From: Anastrepha obliqua
Lineage: Eukaryota; Arthropoda; Insecta; Diptera; Tephritidae
DNA length: 64,000 nt
NCBI RefSeq assembly: GCF_027943255.1
Contig: NC_072897.1
Location: 63,016,406-63,080,405 of the forward strand
Direction: 5' to 3'
Position 1 is the first letter of the stretch. Each line of letters opens with the position of its first letter. The notes beneath the pieces are model-generated. The model saw only the letters and a list, made by a program, of their open reading frames with translations. It was not told where the DNA came from and ran no database searches. This document shows, piece by piece, positions 44,070 through 55,824 of the stretch. A program made the translations under genes and the position numbers.

Positions 44070-44395
44070 GATATACAGTACAGTGCAACACTGTACGGTA
44101 TTGTACGGTACAGTACACAACGGAACTGGTTCAAACTTAAAAATGCATTGAAAACGGCTCTTTGGAGTTTAGTATGGTACGGCACAGTATAGTACGGTAT
44201 ACTATAGTACAGTACAGTAAAGTATAGTATAGTACAGGATAGCACAGTACATTACATTACATTGCCGTATGGTACGTTGTAGTACAGTATACATTACAGA
44301 GCAGTACATGAAACTACAGTATATTGTAAAACAGAAAAAAACAGAACATAAAATTACTGAACGGAATAGAACAGTACGAAACAGTACAGGTTTAA
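44070..44395. repeat. Degenerate minisatellite (TACAGTATAG/TACGGTA units)
   Basis: Dozens of 5-10-bp units built on ACAGTA and ACGGTA, including ACAGTACAGTAAAGTATAG. It has replaced or expanded within the 3' untranslated part of the L2 gene. Confidence 0.8.
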
Positions 44396-44944
44396 AATTT
44401 TAAAAAAATTTTTGTAAGAGTCATCACTTGTTTTACGTTTCAAGAACCAGCAATAATCAACAAGCATGTTGATGAAGTTCCTCCCTTGAAAATGTTTTTT
44501 GATGACTCCTATCTGCTGGTGAAATCGTTTACCCTGTTCATCGCTCACCTGGTCCAGGTTTTCCGGGAAAAAATTCAAATGCGAGTGCAGGAAGTGTATC
44601 TTGATGGACATATTGCATTCCATTTTTTCGTACGCACTCAAAAACTCTTTGACGACTTCAACATAATCAGAGCTCTTGTTGTTTCCAAGGAAGCTCTCAC
44701 ACAATGAATTAAAACTATCCCATGCTTGTCTTTCCACTGCACTGAGCTTACTCGTAAATTCCTCATCTCGCATGAGTTGTCGAATCCGAGGCCCGATAAG
44801 GATTCCTAAAATTGTAATAAACTGTAAACTACTATTAACAAATATGAGAAATGTGCTACCTCCTTTTAGCTTTTCATCGGTGACTTTAGAGAATGCAACA
44901 TCTTTCAGGTGACGGAACGCTTCGCCATCGACTTTTGGTTTCAC
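44390..44944 (-). pseudogene. Transposase-like gene of L2, C-terminal half, with a 54-bp intron
   Basis: The minus-strand frame begins GEAFRHLKDVAFSKVTDEKL, runs into a GT-AG intron at 44859-44806 (54 bp) and continues GILIGPRIRQLMRDEEF. It therefore aligns with the end of the L1 gene (IFVGPQIRKIM; AWDSFEKVVTSFLGKHKS versus AWDSFNSLCESFLGNNKS). It then supplies the C-terminus that L1 lacks: CNMSIKIHFLHSHLNFFPEN, VSDEQGKRFHQQIGVIKKHF, MLVDYCWFLKRKT. The acidic residue in VSDEQGKRFHQ is a candidate catalytic E (inference). The N-terminal half of the gene is missing from this copy. Confidence 0.8.
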
Positions 44945-44994
44945 GCATTTTCAAGTATTTTTTCCAAATTTTCATATGCTTCCATCATGTCAGA

Positions 44995-45477
44995 AAAAAA
45001 AAAAATCTTAAAACTCACACAATTCTATGAATTTTAATTCATTTACAGTCAAATATAGCTCATTCGACGCAAAATTAAGTTTACTATAACAGTAGTGTAC
45101 TAAAAAAAATTCTCTATATCGGATAATATTGTAAAAATTATGTCAAAGTTGAAAAAATAGAGAAAAAATCAAAAAATTCCTAATACTTCCGTCTACAACC
45201 TCGTCAGTTATCATTTCAGAAAAATTGTCAACACACTATCGGAAAGGCTTGTTTTTTTTCTTTCGACCTAAAAAAAAAAACAAATTAGAAATCGGATTAA
45301 AATTGGAGAAGTTATAAGTTATTGCCCACATCAACCTTTCGAAAAACGGTTTTTTAGCCATAAAATAAGATTTTGGGGGTGTATTGGAAATTTCTCCTAT
45401 ACCATTTTTCTTAGTTTTACCATACCTACAAGTTGTGCTAGGTCTCCATAAAAGTATAATATCACTGTCGCACAGTG
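44995..45477 (-). repeat. Right terminal inverted repeat of L2
   Basis: Inverse of 43484-43960; it ends CGCACAGTG next to TAA. Confidence 0.85.
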
Positions 45478-45548
45478 TAATTAATACTTTCACATTTAAA
45501 GAATAAATCATATAGAAGTCAAAAAATAACTGAAAGATTTATAAATTA

Positions 45549-46721
45549 TCTATAATATAAAAATGAATCGCAAAATGTGCTGATAAGCGCATAACTCAAC
45601 AACGCATGGACCAATCCTAACAATTCTTTTTTTTTTAATGTTCCTTGAAGTCCAAGGATGGGTTGTATGGCGAGAAAAATTCGAATAATTACCGGGAAAC
45701 CCTTAAAACAGCCCTTTTCTTTTTCCCTTACAAATGTTGCGTGTTCGTGTGTGTGCGTGTTCGCGTTGGAGGATCTAATGCGTTTACACAATAGTGATAA
45801 TATCGACCAAATTGAAAAGTCAAAAAATGTAAGAGCCATAGAGTTGATTGGCCTCGCAATATTCTTTCTTTTGTTTTAGTTTCAGAACGAGTTAAGGAAT
45901 GATTTCTTTCCCAAATAATAAACAAAAATAGTTAAGTAAATTCTAAGAATTATCATGCAGAGCTGAACAAATCCAAACATATTTTAAGAATACCAAAAGA
46001 TAAACATATGTATTTGAAGAAAAACAAAAGATAAGCATATGTTAAGAATAACAAAAGTCAAACATTATTAATTAATCTAGAAAACCCATGTTTCCCATTT
46101 GGTCAATTGTATGTTGCCTGCTCCAGTGTTGGAAAACCATCAGATTTGTTTGTATATTCACCAGGTAATCAAACAAAAAACATTGTATATCATAAAGCAC
46201 TACAATAAAAATAAAACAGATTTTGTTAATAATTATGATTCACTTGATTTACAATGAAGCGATTACTGAAAATACTTATATACGTTTTATTTCATTATTC
46301 TTTATTATATCGGTTATTAACCCCATGTTAATAATAATAATAATAAATAATTAATTATCTCTATGTTTTGTCATTGAAGCACTCACTTCATAAATATTTG
46401 TCACCTTTAGGTTCCCACTCTCCCTTTTGATTATTTTTCAATCAGGTTTGAACCTTAAGTTTCCCTCTTAGTTTGAAGCCCTATGGCAAACATCCCAGTC
46501 GGGGTTTTTAGTGGGTTCCAAAAGGGTGGCCAAAGTTCGTGGAAGCGAAGATACTTAGGTCACCCGAGCTGACCCTTTTCTTTAATTCTCCTGAACAGAA
46601 CCGTCACCATGATGATAGGGCGGTGTGTGAGGGTCAGCAGAGTAAAAACGTCTTAAGGTGGAAATATAAACTGACACATTCAAAATCTATTTGACAGAAC
46701 GAAGTCTGTCGGGTCCCCTAG
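45549..46721 (+). mobile_element. Helitron H3 (1.17 kb), non-autonomous
   Basis: Starts TCTATAATATAAAAATGAAT after an A (45548). Ends GTCGGGTCCCCTAG before a T (46722), preceded by a perfect hairpin with stem GACAGA/TCTGTC (46693-46710). It is a different family from H1 and H2. A helicase tail is retained at 46083-46206. Confidence 0.9.
46083..46206 (+). pseudogene. PIF1 helicase C-terminal fragment in Helitron H3
   Basis: Reads NPCFPFGQLYVACSSVGKPS, continues DLFVYSPGNQTKNIVYHKAL and then stops. This is the last motif block of Helitron helicases. Everything upstream has been deleted. Confidence 0.85.
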
Positions 46722-47079
46722 TAATTATTTAAAAAAACAATTTCCATTTTGGACAATTCAAAAAAATCATGAAAATGTACATATATACATATGTACGCAG
46801 AATAATGGCACATATTTTATTTTTTCTTTCTCCCATTTTCTTTTATTTTTTTTTGGATTGTTACAGTTTCACAAGAGTTTAAATAAAAAAAGTTATTCAA
46901 GAGGAGAAAAACAGATTATACGCACATACGACTTGCTAGGAAGTAAAATTAAAAAAAATTTAAGATACCATTTCTTTTATTATAGAATATTCTGAGAAGA
47001 ATTTATTAAATAACAATAAATGGGTTAGAGCAGCAGCAGTAATCCTTTCGAAAGGGAGACCATATGGGGTTCACACCAA
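46722..47079. other. AT-rich spacer
   Basis: No feature recognised. Confidence 0.4.
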
Positions 47080-47900
47080 AAATTCCGAACGGTAGTAAAA
47101 GTAACGGCCGACTTCGATGCGGCCAAAAAATATGGTAGTCTGCAGCACCAGATTCCAGGATAAAAGAATACATCAAGATACATATGTACGTGGCTGCCTT
47201 GTCATGTTGCGAAAGATGGAAGAAAAGTTTCCAGTGTTTTAGATGTAGGTACAATCCGAGGACCCATCATGTCGATTGGAATTTACGTGCACTTTGGCCA
47301 ATCAATAGTAAAGGTGATCCTGCTATTAATGCTACTGCCGAAATAGTGTTTTGAATATCGCGTATTGTATGAAAGACTAAAGCCCACCATCGAGCACATG
47401 ATTCGATCTTATGAGTGTGATCAGATATTTACAATACAGGAAGTCTTGGAAAAGAACCAGGAAAAAAGAATCGACACACAATATTTTCGTTGATTTTAAA
47501 GCCGCATTCGAGAGCAAAAAAAGGACTTGCGCTATGTCTGAATTTCGTATCTCCGTATAACTGATACGACTATGCAAAATGACGGTAAGCAATACCAGCA
47601 GCTCTGTCAGAATTGCGAAAGACCTCTCCGGACAATGTGATATCAAACGAGGTTTCAGAGAGTCAATGAAGATCAAATAGATCCGCTGACTAGGTCATAT
47701 CATCCGTCCGTGAAAGTATTCGATGCGGTACCAGCTGGTAATAGCGTCGGAAAGATCAGGTGGATAAGAACTTGGCTTCACTGGGTGTATCCAACTGGCC
47801 CCGGTTAGCACCGAGAGAAACGACAGGTGCGCTGTGTCAAACTCAGCCAAAATCGTTAAAGCAATTAACGCAACAATCAAGGCGAAGAAGAAACAAAAGT
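47080..47900 (+). pseudogene. RTE-clade fragments: endonuclease piece and 3' coding end
   Basis: 47100-47160 matches the endonuclease (FDAAKKYGSLQHQIPG versus the block near 3795), and 47220-47265 reads KVSSVLDVGTIRGPIMS. After an internal deletion, 47365-47470 reads YERLKPTIEHMIRSYECDQI and FTIQEVLEKNQEKR. 47760-47900 gives DKNLASLGVSNWPRLAPRE and the Lys/Arg-rich end. Frames are broken throughout. Helitron H2 entered about 65 bp downstream. Confidence 0.8.
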
Positions 47901-48062
47901 AACGGAACTTTTGGGCTTTACTGGAAGAAAGTTAATAACGCAATCGCGTTTTTTATATTTTAACTAGCGAACCCCGCCCGCTTCGCTGGGCACACTAAAA
48001 TAGAATAGATATGGTTTAGAACAGAAAAGATATGCTTTTCATATTATTTATTTCTTTATTCT

Positions 48063-48440
48063 TTATTCAAGCGCTTTGGCATAAACAATATTTTTTATTT
48101 TTATATTTGTTTTTGAGTAAATATATAATGTTGTTGGCTTCCCAACACGTGAACAGCCAACGTATAGTTGACCATGGATGAATACTGGTTCTTCTAAATT
48201 CATCACGCATATTTCTAAAGTTTGCCCTTCTGATTTATTGATAGTTATTACAAATGCTAAAGGAATGGGCGGTTGCAAACGCTTGAATTCAAATGGCAAT
48301 TCAGGTGGAATCATTGGAATTCTTGGTATTAGAACGTCTTCATTCTTGAATTTGCCAATTAAAATAGTTATTCCGGGCATTTCTCATGCGCCTTTTATTA
48401 TTTGTCGAACGACCAATATGATTACGTGATTGTCTTGGCA
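48063..48440 (-). pseudogene. Helitron protein remnant: N-terminus fused by deletion to helicase C-terminus
   Basis: The minus strand opens MPRQSRNHIGRSTNNKRRMR near 48440, the typical Helitron protein start. Within about 30 codons it passes to ILIGKFKNEDVLIPRIPMIP, AFVITINKSEGQTLEICVMN and HGQLYVGCSRVGKPTTLYIY, ending KNIVYAKALE. More than a thousand codons are missing. It lies between 5' and 3' ends that are both intact. Confidence 0.85.
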
Positions 48441-49124
48441 TTTGTACTGTAATAAACATGATTGTAATTATTGTATTCTGAGATTTTAAAACATATTTTT
48501 TTTTCAATTTTGTGGATTATATTTTCGATGCATATGTGTTTAAAAGCCCAAGTCCACATGGTCAGGATTATTTTATTTTGTTGTGATTTTCTTAAATCAT
48601 CTCTTTTCTTCTGAAAATTGTTGACAATTTGCATGATAAGACTATTAATTTTGTCATCAAAGTTACGCATTTTTCGTGCTCTTCTTTTGCATCCCTTAAC
48701 AATTTCTTTTGTTTTTTAATTTTTTTTTCACTCATGGTGTATCGTAGCTTATCGCATATGAACCGAAAAAATAAATCCACAAAACATAATTGCATTTGAA
48801 CATTCGGATTTCACATTAAATTCTCAAATTTCGTAAGAAATTATTCACTGTTCCAAAATCGGCTCCAAAAAAATGTTCACACTTTGCACTTACGTCTTCT
48901 CCTTCTGGCGTTCAAATCAGAAAGAAATATTGACACATTGTAACTCACACTGTCAATTTGACAGTTCAGTTCCGCCCCAAGCGTTAAAAACGTAAACGAC
49001 ATTATGGCTGGTTCAAAAGAATGCTGTACGCGTTGCCGGTGTTCCGAATTACAACTAAACTTTACGAAACCCATTTTCAATACTTACTTAACAATGTGTG
49101 TAAGTTTGGTTTAATTCGGTGCAA

Positions 49125-49430
49125 AGACACGGCGGGTCCACGTTTTGGCATATATTTCGAGACCCTAGTCATCAATAGGTATAAAAATGTATTAAAGCAC
49201 TTATCAACAGCTTTCATTTGATACCCATATTGTACATACACAACCAAAGGTTACCCGGGTCCACGTTTTGACCTATATCTCGAGACCCCAGTCACGGAGC
49301 CGCATGAAAAATACTTTGTACTAAAGCATTCACCAACAGCTTCCATTTGATATCGATATTGTACAAACACATCCTAGGGTTACCCGGGTCCACGTTTCGG
49401 CCTATTTCTCGAGACCCTGGTATCCGATTC
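49125..49430. repeat. Threefold tandem repeat of about 125 bp in the Helitron H2 5' region
   Basis: GGGTCCACGTTTTGGCATAT (49134), GGGTCCACGTTTTGACCTAT (about 49257) and GGGTCCACGTTTCGGCCTAT (about 49386), each followed by a CTCGAGACCC-like block and then a CATTTGATA...GTACA segment. Confidence 0.8.
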
Positions 49431-49589
49431 TTAAAATTTCAAAACACAAACCTTCTTCACATGTGTCTCTTCAATGTGGCAAAGCTTGGTTAAAATCGGT
49501 TGAGCCATTCTCCGAAAAGTTCATCACAACGCGAAAAACGGCTGAATTTTTATATATATAGATAAAAATGAAACATTAAAAAATTTGCC

Positions 49590-49960
49590 ACAAAATACGC
49601 CCAGGAGGACGACAACGTCTGATAAAAGAAAATTAGTGAGGTTGAATAAGAGAATCAGAAGTTAGAGAACAAGTGGAGGCGAGTTATGGTGTAAATGTCC
49701 GAAGGCAAGTACAGGAAAATTGTTTGAATGACGTAGCGCTCGACGAACAAAAAAAAGAAAACATGCAGGAACTGAATCCTGAGTGTTTCACATCATCAAG
49801 TTTTGGTACGATTGTACAAATTCAGGGCAAAATGACTGGAATAAATCCTACAACAACACTTGAGAGAAAAACACTCCTCTCACTTACCGCTTGCTTGGGT
49901 TTTCCGGCAAGATAACGACCGCAAACACTGTTCTCCGGTAGTAAGGTAACAGTGAAAGAA
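49590..49960 (+). pseudogene. Tc1-like transposase scrap
   Basis: PRRTTTSDKRKLVRLNKRIR (49597-49660) is the second helix-turn-helix region of a Tc1 transposase. Near 49900 WVFRQDNDRKHCSPVV matches the second catalytic block (FQQDNDPKHTS), with an R replacing P. The sequence between is frame-broken and shortened. Confidence 0.7.
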
Positions 49961-49984
49961 AGGCATTACAAATATTAATAATTT

Positions 49985-50490
49985 CCATTCGCCTTTATAC
50001 ATATACAGACGATTTGGACATTTTTGCCTTAATAACAACCTCAAACGATAAACTTAGGCTTCAAGGTAACGTTAATTAACTCCCTTCTTGGTGTATGTGA
50101 TTTATGTATCTCCTTAATTATTCAAAAATGTTTTGAAATCACTTACTCTTAACCTCTTGGTATTCTACAACCACCATCTAGTAATGTTCTCCAACCTGTG
50201 GATGAGATTAAAGACCTTGGAGTAATTTTTTACTCAATTTTTTCTTTCTCAACTCACATCATCTTTATTATCTCAAAATCATCTTAAGTATTGAAAGACG
50301 TAATAGCTCGGTCTGGACTAGAATATGCTCCTTTTATTTGGAGACCTTATCACCAATTTCCTGTCGTAAGAAATGAACGGGTGAAAATGATATTTCTTAA
50401 AATGACTTTAAGATCTTTAAATTTATCAGTTACAATCTCCTCTTATAGTCCTCTGAAAAGTCCAGGCCTAACAAAGAAAACACGTTTTGT
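49985..50490 (+). pseudogene. Jockey-clade reverse transcriptase, C-terminal fragment
   Basis: YTDDLDIFALITTSNDKLRL (about 49998-50057) carries the RT active-site signature, YTDD in place of YADD. It continues as PVDEIKDLGVIFYSIFSFST (about 50196-50255) and SGLEYAPFIWRPYHQ (50310-50355), then ERVKMIFLKMTLRSLN. Frame losses occur in between. The 5' parts are missing. Confidence 0.8.
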
Positions 50491-50499
50491 TCAAAATTA

Positions 50500-51165
50500 G
50501 CTTTATTCAGCAACATAATTTCTATCAAAAACAAGTCAATCATTCCAGTGCTGCTCTAAAGTTTCAGTACCACTTTTCTAGAACGATTCATCTTTTTCTT
50601 ACCGGCGAGCATTTTCTTAGGTCTGCGAACAGAAAGTAGTCGCTGGGAGCTATATGTGGTGGATGGATGGCGGTGGATGTGGGAGCAATTCGAAGTTCAA
50701 CTCATGTAGCTTTGCTATTGTTCTGAGGGCTGTTGTCTTGAAAGTGATCAAACGCACCCACTTTGAACATGTCTTCCTCATAGTCAAATGCTGATGCAAT
50801 ATAAAGCCAACACGTTATTTTGATATCTTCACGATGTCACCTTACTCACGCAACTTCACTTTTAGGATCACTCAAAACGATTTTGTGGATTTTTTTTATG
50901 TTTTCTGGTGTTACCGCCTCATTTGTCAGTCCACTGCGTTGTGCATCATCGGTGTCTCTACGACCACGCTTGAAGTCAGCAAACCATCATTGTATTTTTG
51001 TTTCTGATGGAGCGGATTCCCCATTAAATTTTTCAAGCCATCACTTCGTTTAAACGGTATTTTTCCCATCAAGAAGCAGTGTAAAATTAAAACACGAAAT
51101 TCTTTTCGATCCAATGTTTTGAAAATAACAAAAGTAGCGTCATTCTTAGCACAATAACTCACGAA
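50500..51165 (-). pseudogene. Mariner (irritans-type) transposase, internally deleted
   Basis: The minus-strand start region reads KNDATFVIFKTLDRKEFRVL and ILHCFLMGKIPFKRSDGLKN (51145-51025), the N-terminal domain. The next part (GRRDTDDAQRSGLTNEAVT, about 50970-50910) is in another frame. After a deletion, ALRTIAKLHELNFELLPHPP (about 50730-50670) represents the last catalytic segment. The intervening catalytic region is lost. Confidence 0.75.
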
Positions 51166-52969
51166 CAAATGAATAGAATAACATGAAAGCTGTCTTTTTA
51201 AGGTTAGTACTAAATGAAAAGAGGTGAATGCAATAAAACTAGTACCATCATGTGTTAGGCCCGAAACTTTTTAGCGCATGTGTTATTTTATCTCAAGATA
51301 TTCAAAACCAATTTCCATTTGCTCAGTTTTCCTATTGCTCAGGCTCTTCGCGAATTTAATGACATCCCGAATTCCGTTCCGTTTGATATTTCAATTTTTT
51401 AAAATCAATTTCCTTCGCATACTAATCTGAATCTAATACATTTAAGAATAACATATTGAAAAAATTAGTTGTTTTATTTGTTAGTTTGAATGAGTTGTAT
51501 AATATTAGCATTGCATAAGTCAATAAAGAGTAAGAACTTTTGTGTGTTTAACTATAATAAATAAATAAACAAATTTGTACTGGAATACAATATTTTTCTC
51601 GCAAATGTTTATTGATCAACTTAAATAAAACTTTTTTAGCAATGCGTTATATACAAATTATCACTTTAACTATTATATACAAATTATCACTTAAACTAAT
51701 TAGTTACATACTATATACTTATATATATACATAAATCTATTGGAAACTTTGCACATTCTTTAAAATATTGATAGAAATGTATCCTCTTTTATTCGACTAT
51801 TTTATATATGTATGTATATGTATAATAAATATTTATGTTTGTTTTTAATGTCAGACGGCATGGACATATTTCTTTGGTAAAACATATTCGGTCTTTAACA
51901 AATTAAATTTCTTATTTGTTTCATATATCTTGAACATATTTAGGTATGTACGTATTACTATTCGCGCAAAGTGAGTAAGGTGTTTTCAGTTGCAAGACTT
52001 CGGATTTAAATTCCCAGCTTTGGGTGGATGGCGAGTACGAAGGGTGAAATTTCGTTGCGCAAACATACAAATCATTCATATGCACGTTCAATTGTATCTA
52101 TGGGGTGATTGAAAATGCTTTAGTTTTATGATGGTATTGCGAAGAAAAAAAAAACAGCAAAACACAATATTAATCGAGGTAGAAAAAGGTGGCATGACAT
52201 CAATTGGGTTTAAAAATTATTGATTGAAAGTAGAGGGGGAAATATTGATTTTTCAGTTTGAGTCTTATTAAATAATATATGTATGTAGGTATACGCAATT
52301 TGTAGCACAAAACTTGCGGCAGCAAACTATATGGAGGGCTTCGCTTAAACAAGAATTATGAAATCTGTTTCTAAAACGTGTTTTTTAAGCGATGTAGTGG
52401 TAACGAAGTTATTTTTTAAATCGCTTATGCTGTCTTGCGAGGACAAATTTTAGACTTATTATTGCAAATGCCACATTTAGTTTTCCTGATGCTGGTCTTG
52501 AAGTCTGTAACGGCTCACGAGCCTCAAAAAATTGTCCAGAGATGTCAAACTCCAGTTTGCGAATAGATATACATATTTATTCGAAATTCAGAGAAATACG
52601 GTGTTAACTGTCGAAAATGCTACCATATCCTTTGAGAGATTGTCTTCAGGGGCCAACGTTCTCTAACCTGGATACACTTTGATCAGCGAGGGAAATAACG
52701 TAAAAGTCGATGGAAAGTAAGACCAGAACGACATTAAAGGCAGCACTGGGGCAAGTTCGACATGCTCCGGTGATGCCATGCTGTTTTTTGCACAAAGCCA
52801 AAAATCACATAGTTTGAAAATCCGCTAAATTGAGGTAATTTCGAAAAAGTTGACTCAGGGGGATTGTCTATCTTACTTACGACTTTTGTAAACGTCGAAA
52901 TTAATTGAATAGAAAAATAACCAGAAATGCTCATGGTGTTATTCATTCAAAAAATGGTGTTATTCATTC
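51166..52969. other. AT-rich stretch without supported features
   Basis: About 1.8 kb of low-complexity AT-rich DNA and (TATG)n tracts. No frame with a family signature. Confidence 0.5.
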
Positions 52970-53178
52970 CTGATTGATTGAAATGTACAGAACCAATTTG
53001 CTACACGTCGAAACTGCTTTTTCTGGTATCATTGCCTTGGTTGAAGTGAAAACTTTTCCAGATCCCCAAGTTAGCAGTACTCTCATGAAGGTTGTTCTCC
53101 AAAATATTTAGGTACACCCATTTATCCCCAAACCATGACGTGGCCCTACCATATTTTACTATGGTAAACTGCTACAAC

Positions 53179-54335
53179 CGGCCGCTATAGCCGAATCGGT
53201 TGATACGTGACTACTACTCGGAATTCAGAGAGAACGTAGGTTCGAATCTCCATGCAAAATGAAGAAAACATTTTTTTCTAATAGCGGTCGCCTCTCGACA
53301 GGTAATGGCAAGCCTCCGAGTGTATTTCTTCCATGAAAAAGCTCCTCATAAAAATATCTGCCGTTCGGAATCGGCTTGAAACTGTAGGCCCCCCCCCCCC
53401 CATTTGTGGAACAACATCAAGACGCACGCCACAAATTGGAAGATGAGCTCGACTAAACACCCAAAAACAGCGTACACGTCCGTTATATATATAAAGCGTT
53501 TTTCAGTAAGAGCGCTTCAACTTTGTTTTTGAATAAAACACAAACGGGTTGACTTTTTTAACTAATTTTTTTTTATTATCGAGTTTGAACATATACATAC
53601 ATTTAAGTATGAAATTCGATTTCTTTTGCATGACCACCGCGTGCACGTTTTACGAAGTCCAATCGTTGAACCCAATTTTCGACCACTCTTTTCATAAATC
53701 GGCCGAAATTCCAGCAATTTCGCGTTCAATATTGGCTCTGAGCTCACAAATCGGCGCCGGTTTGTTACTGTAGACCAATGACTTCACATAACCTCAAAGG
53801 AAATAGTCTAGAGGCGTCAAATCACACGAGCGCGGCGGCCATTCGACCGGGCCATTTCTGGAAATAATGCGCTCATCGAACTTACTCTTCAACAAATCAA
53901 TTGCAGCGTGTGCTGTGTGGCTTGTGGCCCCGTCCTGTTGAAACCACATGTCGTCTAAGTCCATACCGTGCAATTGCGGCCAAAAATAATCGTTTATCAT
54001 GTCGCGGTATCGATTTCCATTCACAGTAACGTGGATTATTATTCGCCCAAATGCGGAAATTCTGCTTATTGACGAATCCACTGAGGTGAAAATGTTCGTC
54101 CTCACTGAAGATGAAGTGCGCGATATGCATTTTAATTTGAACGCCTGTTTTCATAATTAGCCTGAATAACTTTAACGCGTTGCTCAAGTGTGTAGCGTTC
54201 CATGATGAAATGTATACTAATGAAGTTTACAAATGACAAGCGAAAAATAAAAAATATTGCGTCGTTCGCCCTCCCTATCGGAAATAAGTTGAAGCGCACC
54301 TATTGAAAAACGCTTTATATATAATATATGTATAC
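53179..54335 (+). mobile_element. tRNA-derived SINE, copy 7, with a mariner inserted in its tail
   Basis: The SINE head and body lie at 53179-53491 (CGGCCGCTATAGCCGAATCG; CCCCCCCC run at 53389-53401). Its TATATA tail was entered by rosa-type copy D (53494-54315) and resumes at 54318-54335. A 13-bp target duplication, AAACTGCTACAAC, flanks the composite (53166-53178, 54336-54348). Confidence 0.9.
53494..54315 (-). mobile_element. rosa-type (DD41D) mariner, internally deleted (copy D)
   Basis: The termini are AAGCGTTTTTCAGTA and, inverted, AAGCGTTTTTCAATA, next to TA (53492-53493, 54316-54317). The minus-strand frame starts near 54205 (MERYTLEQRVKVIQANYENR) and jumps after about 20 codons to HFIFSEDEHFHLSGFVNKQN. 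It then passes with a frame change to VTVNGNRYRDMINDYFWPQL, MWFQQDGATSHTAHAAIDLL and WPPRSCDLTPLDYFL. From QQD to PLD are 41 residues. The helix-turn-helix core is deleted. Confidence 0.88.
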
Positions 54336-54514
54336 AAACTGCTACAACAACAAGAATTATCGTTGGCTTCAAATCATTCAAAGTGTGCTCTTTGCCGGAT
54401 TATCTCTATACGTTAAGGCGCCCAGCTGATCCAAAAATATTGACTCTGCTTCCGTCCGTAAAAAATACATTTTTCCAGAAGCTGAAATTTTCGGATTCGT
54501 AATCTCTAGCAAAT

Positions 54515-55750
54515 GGTTTTATTAATTTATTTATATTAATTTACAGTACAAAGTACATTACCGACTAGATAGAACTTAAACAAACTAACTTTAAGTGATA
54601 CGGCAATTGTTGTTTTTGTCACAAACATATGTATCATATGTTAGCTAACACTAAACATCTGTCTACTTCTATTTATTCAAACCGAAAGCGAGTGGGATAT
54701 CTCTCAAATTAAATATCTACATGAACGAATAACTGTTTATCAATATTATATTTGCGCAAAGTAAGTAATATAAGATGAATATTTATTTGAAATTAATGTT
54801 TACTTGATATTTTTTGTATATTGCTTTGAGGTGACATCGGCAGCTCCTAGAAGAAACCGCGCCACAGCCGATCAACCCAATCAAACTTAGGTGATAGCAG
54901 ACCTCACCTTTGCGCAAAACATGGAGCGGTTGATTGCATCTGCTCCACGGCTAACAGATCACTGGTTTATAGATATTCCCTATTGCTCATCTAAGGGTCA
55001 TTGATAACACCCAGTTGCGAAAAATCGTAACGCAGCTAGAACCTAATAACTGTTTCAGAATTTAATTTCTGCGTTTTAATTAAAACCCCTACTTATTTTT
55101 TGTCGTTGGAGAAACCACACCAGAATTGTTGTCGTCTGGTTTGTGATAATCGACCTGTTAACCAAAACAGCTGATTTTGTTGCATCAATTTTTGTTCCGA
55201 AACCGGTTACTGAATAGCAATTCCTTAATATTGTGGTTAAGAAAAGATAACACCGCGAATATCGTTAAAATATGTTAGTAAATTGCCCTACAGGCCTCCT
55301 TGGGAAGTTAAAATATTAACAATTAATATAAATATTACCATATTCAAAAGTTAAACTTAGAATTTTTTTTACAAAATCAAGCGAAACTAAGAGCAGAATT
55401 AAATAACTCATTAAGTTCCTTAAGTATGCGAGCAATAGGTGAATTAAAATATTATAATTCTCTCCATAGAAATGGGAAACATGTGAAGGGTCCTCTACGA
55501 AATATTAAATCTTATCCGCTCGAGTAGCTGTGAAAGTGAAAGAACTGGCCTTCTCTTCTTCAGAGAGTTCAGCATGAGTGGAGAACCGTAAGAAGCAACG
55601 TAAAGAATGTTTAAGAAATATTTTTTGAATACGTTCAATTCTGCTTATCGAAAGATGATGTATAAGTGGTACTACTTTTTTGCGATAGGTCTGGCCTTTT
55701 ACAAACTATCTGTAAATTCGAAACCATTCGAAATTATTCGTATGGTTTCT
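54515..55750 (-). pseudogene. Jockey-type non-LTR retrotransposon, 3' part
   Basis: On the minus strand, 55690-55400 reads PLIHHLSISRIERIQKIFLK and HSLRCFLRFSTHAELSEEEK, the C-terminal end of a Jockey-clade reverse transcriptase. It is followed by a non-coding 3' region that closes in an A/ATT-rich tail (plus strand TTTTATTAATTTATTTATAT at 54518). The 5' part is truncated, as typical. It sits inside the Tc1 remnant. Confidence 0.6.
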
Positions 55751-55824
55751 TTATTGTACTTTTTTACTTAAAATAATTTAGCTTGTTGAGCTTAATTTCG
55801 GATCACCTCTAACTTTTCAAAGTA

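Larger units (their letters stand above)
43484..45477 (-). mobile_element. Long-TIR DNA transposon 'L2', same family as L1, TSD TAA
   Basis: The terminal CACTGTG is present at both ends (inverted). A duplicated TAA flanks them (43481-43483, 45478-45480). Long inverted repeats occupy 43484-43960 and 44995-45477, for example TATTTTAT..CCATAAAATAAGATTTTGGGGGTG on the right arm. As in L1, a diverged stretch of about 25 bp separates the terminal heptamer from the well-matched long TIR. The interior holds the 3' half of the transposase-like gene and an (AGTACAGT)-type array. Confidence 0.85.
47964..49562 (-). mobile_element. Helitron H2 (1.6 kb), internally deleted relative of H1
   Basis: On the minus strand it starts TCTATATATATAAAAATTCA at 49562 and ends GGGGTTCGCTAG at 47964, with flanks A and T. 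The 5' 110 bp (AGCCGTTTTTCGCGTTGTGA onward) match H1 at 28848-28740 almost exactly. The 3' hairpin region (GCCCAGCGAAGCGGGC) corresponds to that of H1. Confidence 0.9.

Noticed and set aside
44070..44395. Regulatory site cluster or hairpin array
   Set aside because: The TACAGTA/TACGGTA units are a degenerate simple repeat, with no sign of spacing or symmetry beyond the repeat itself.
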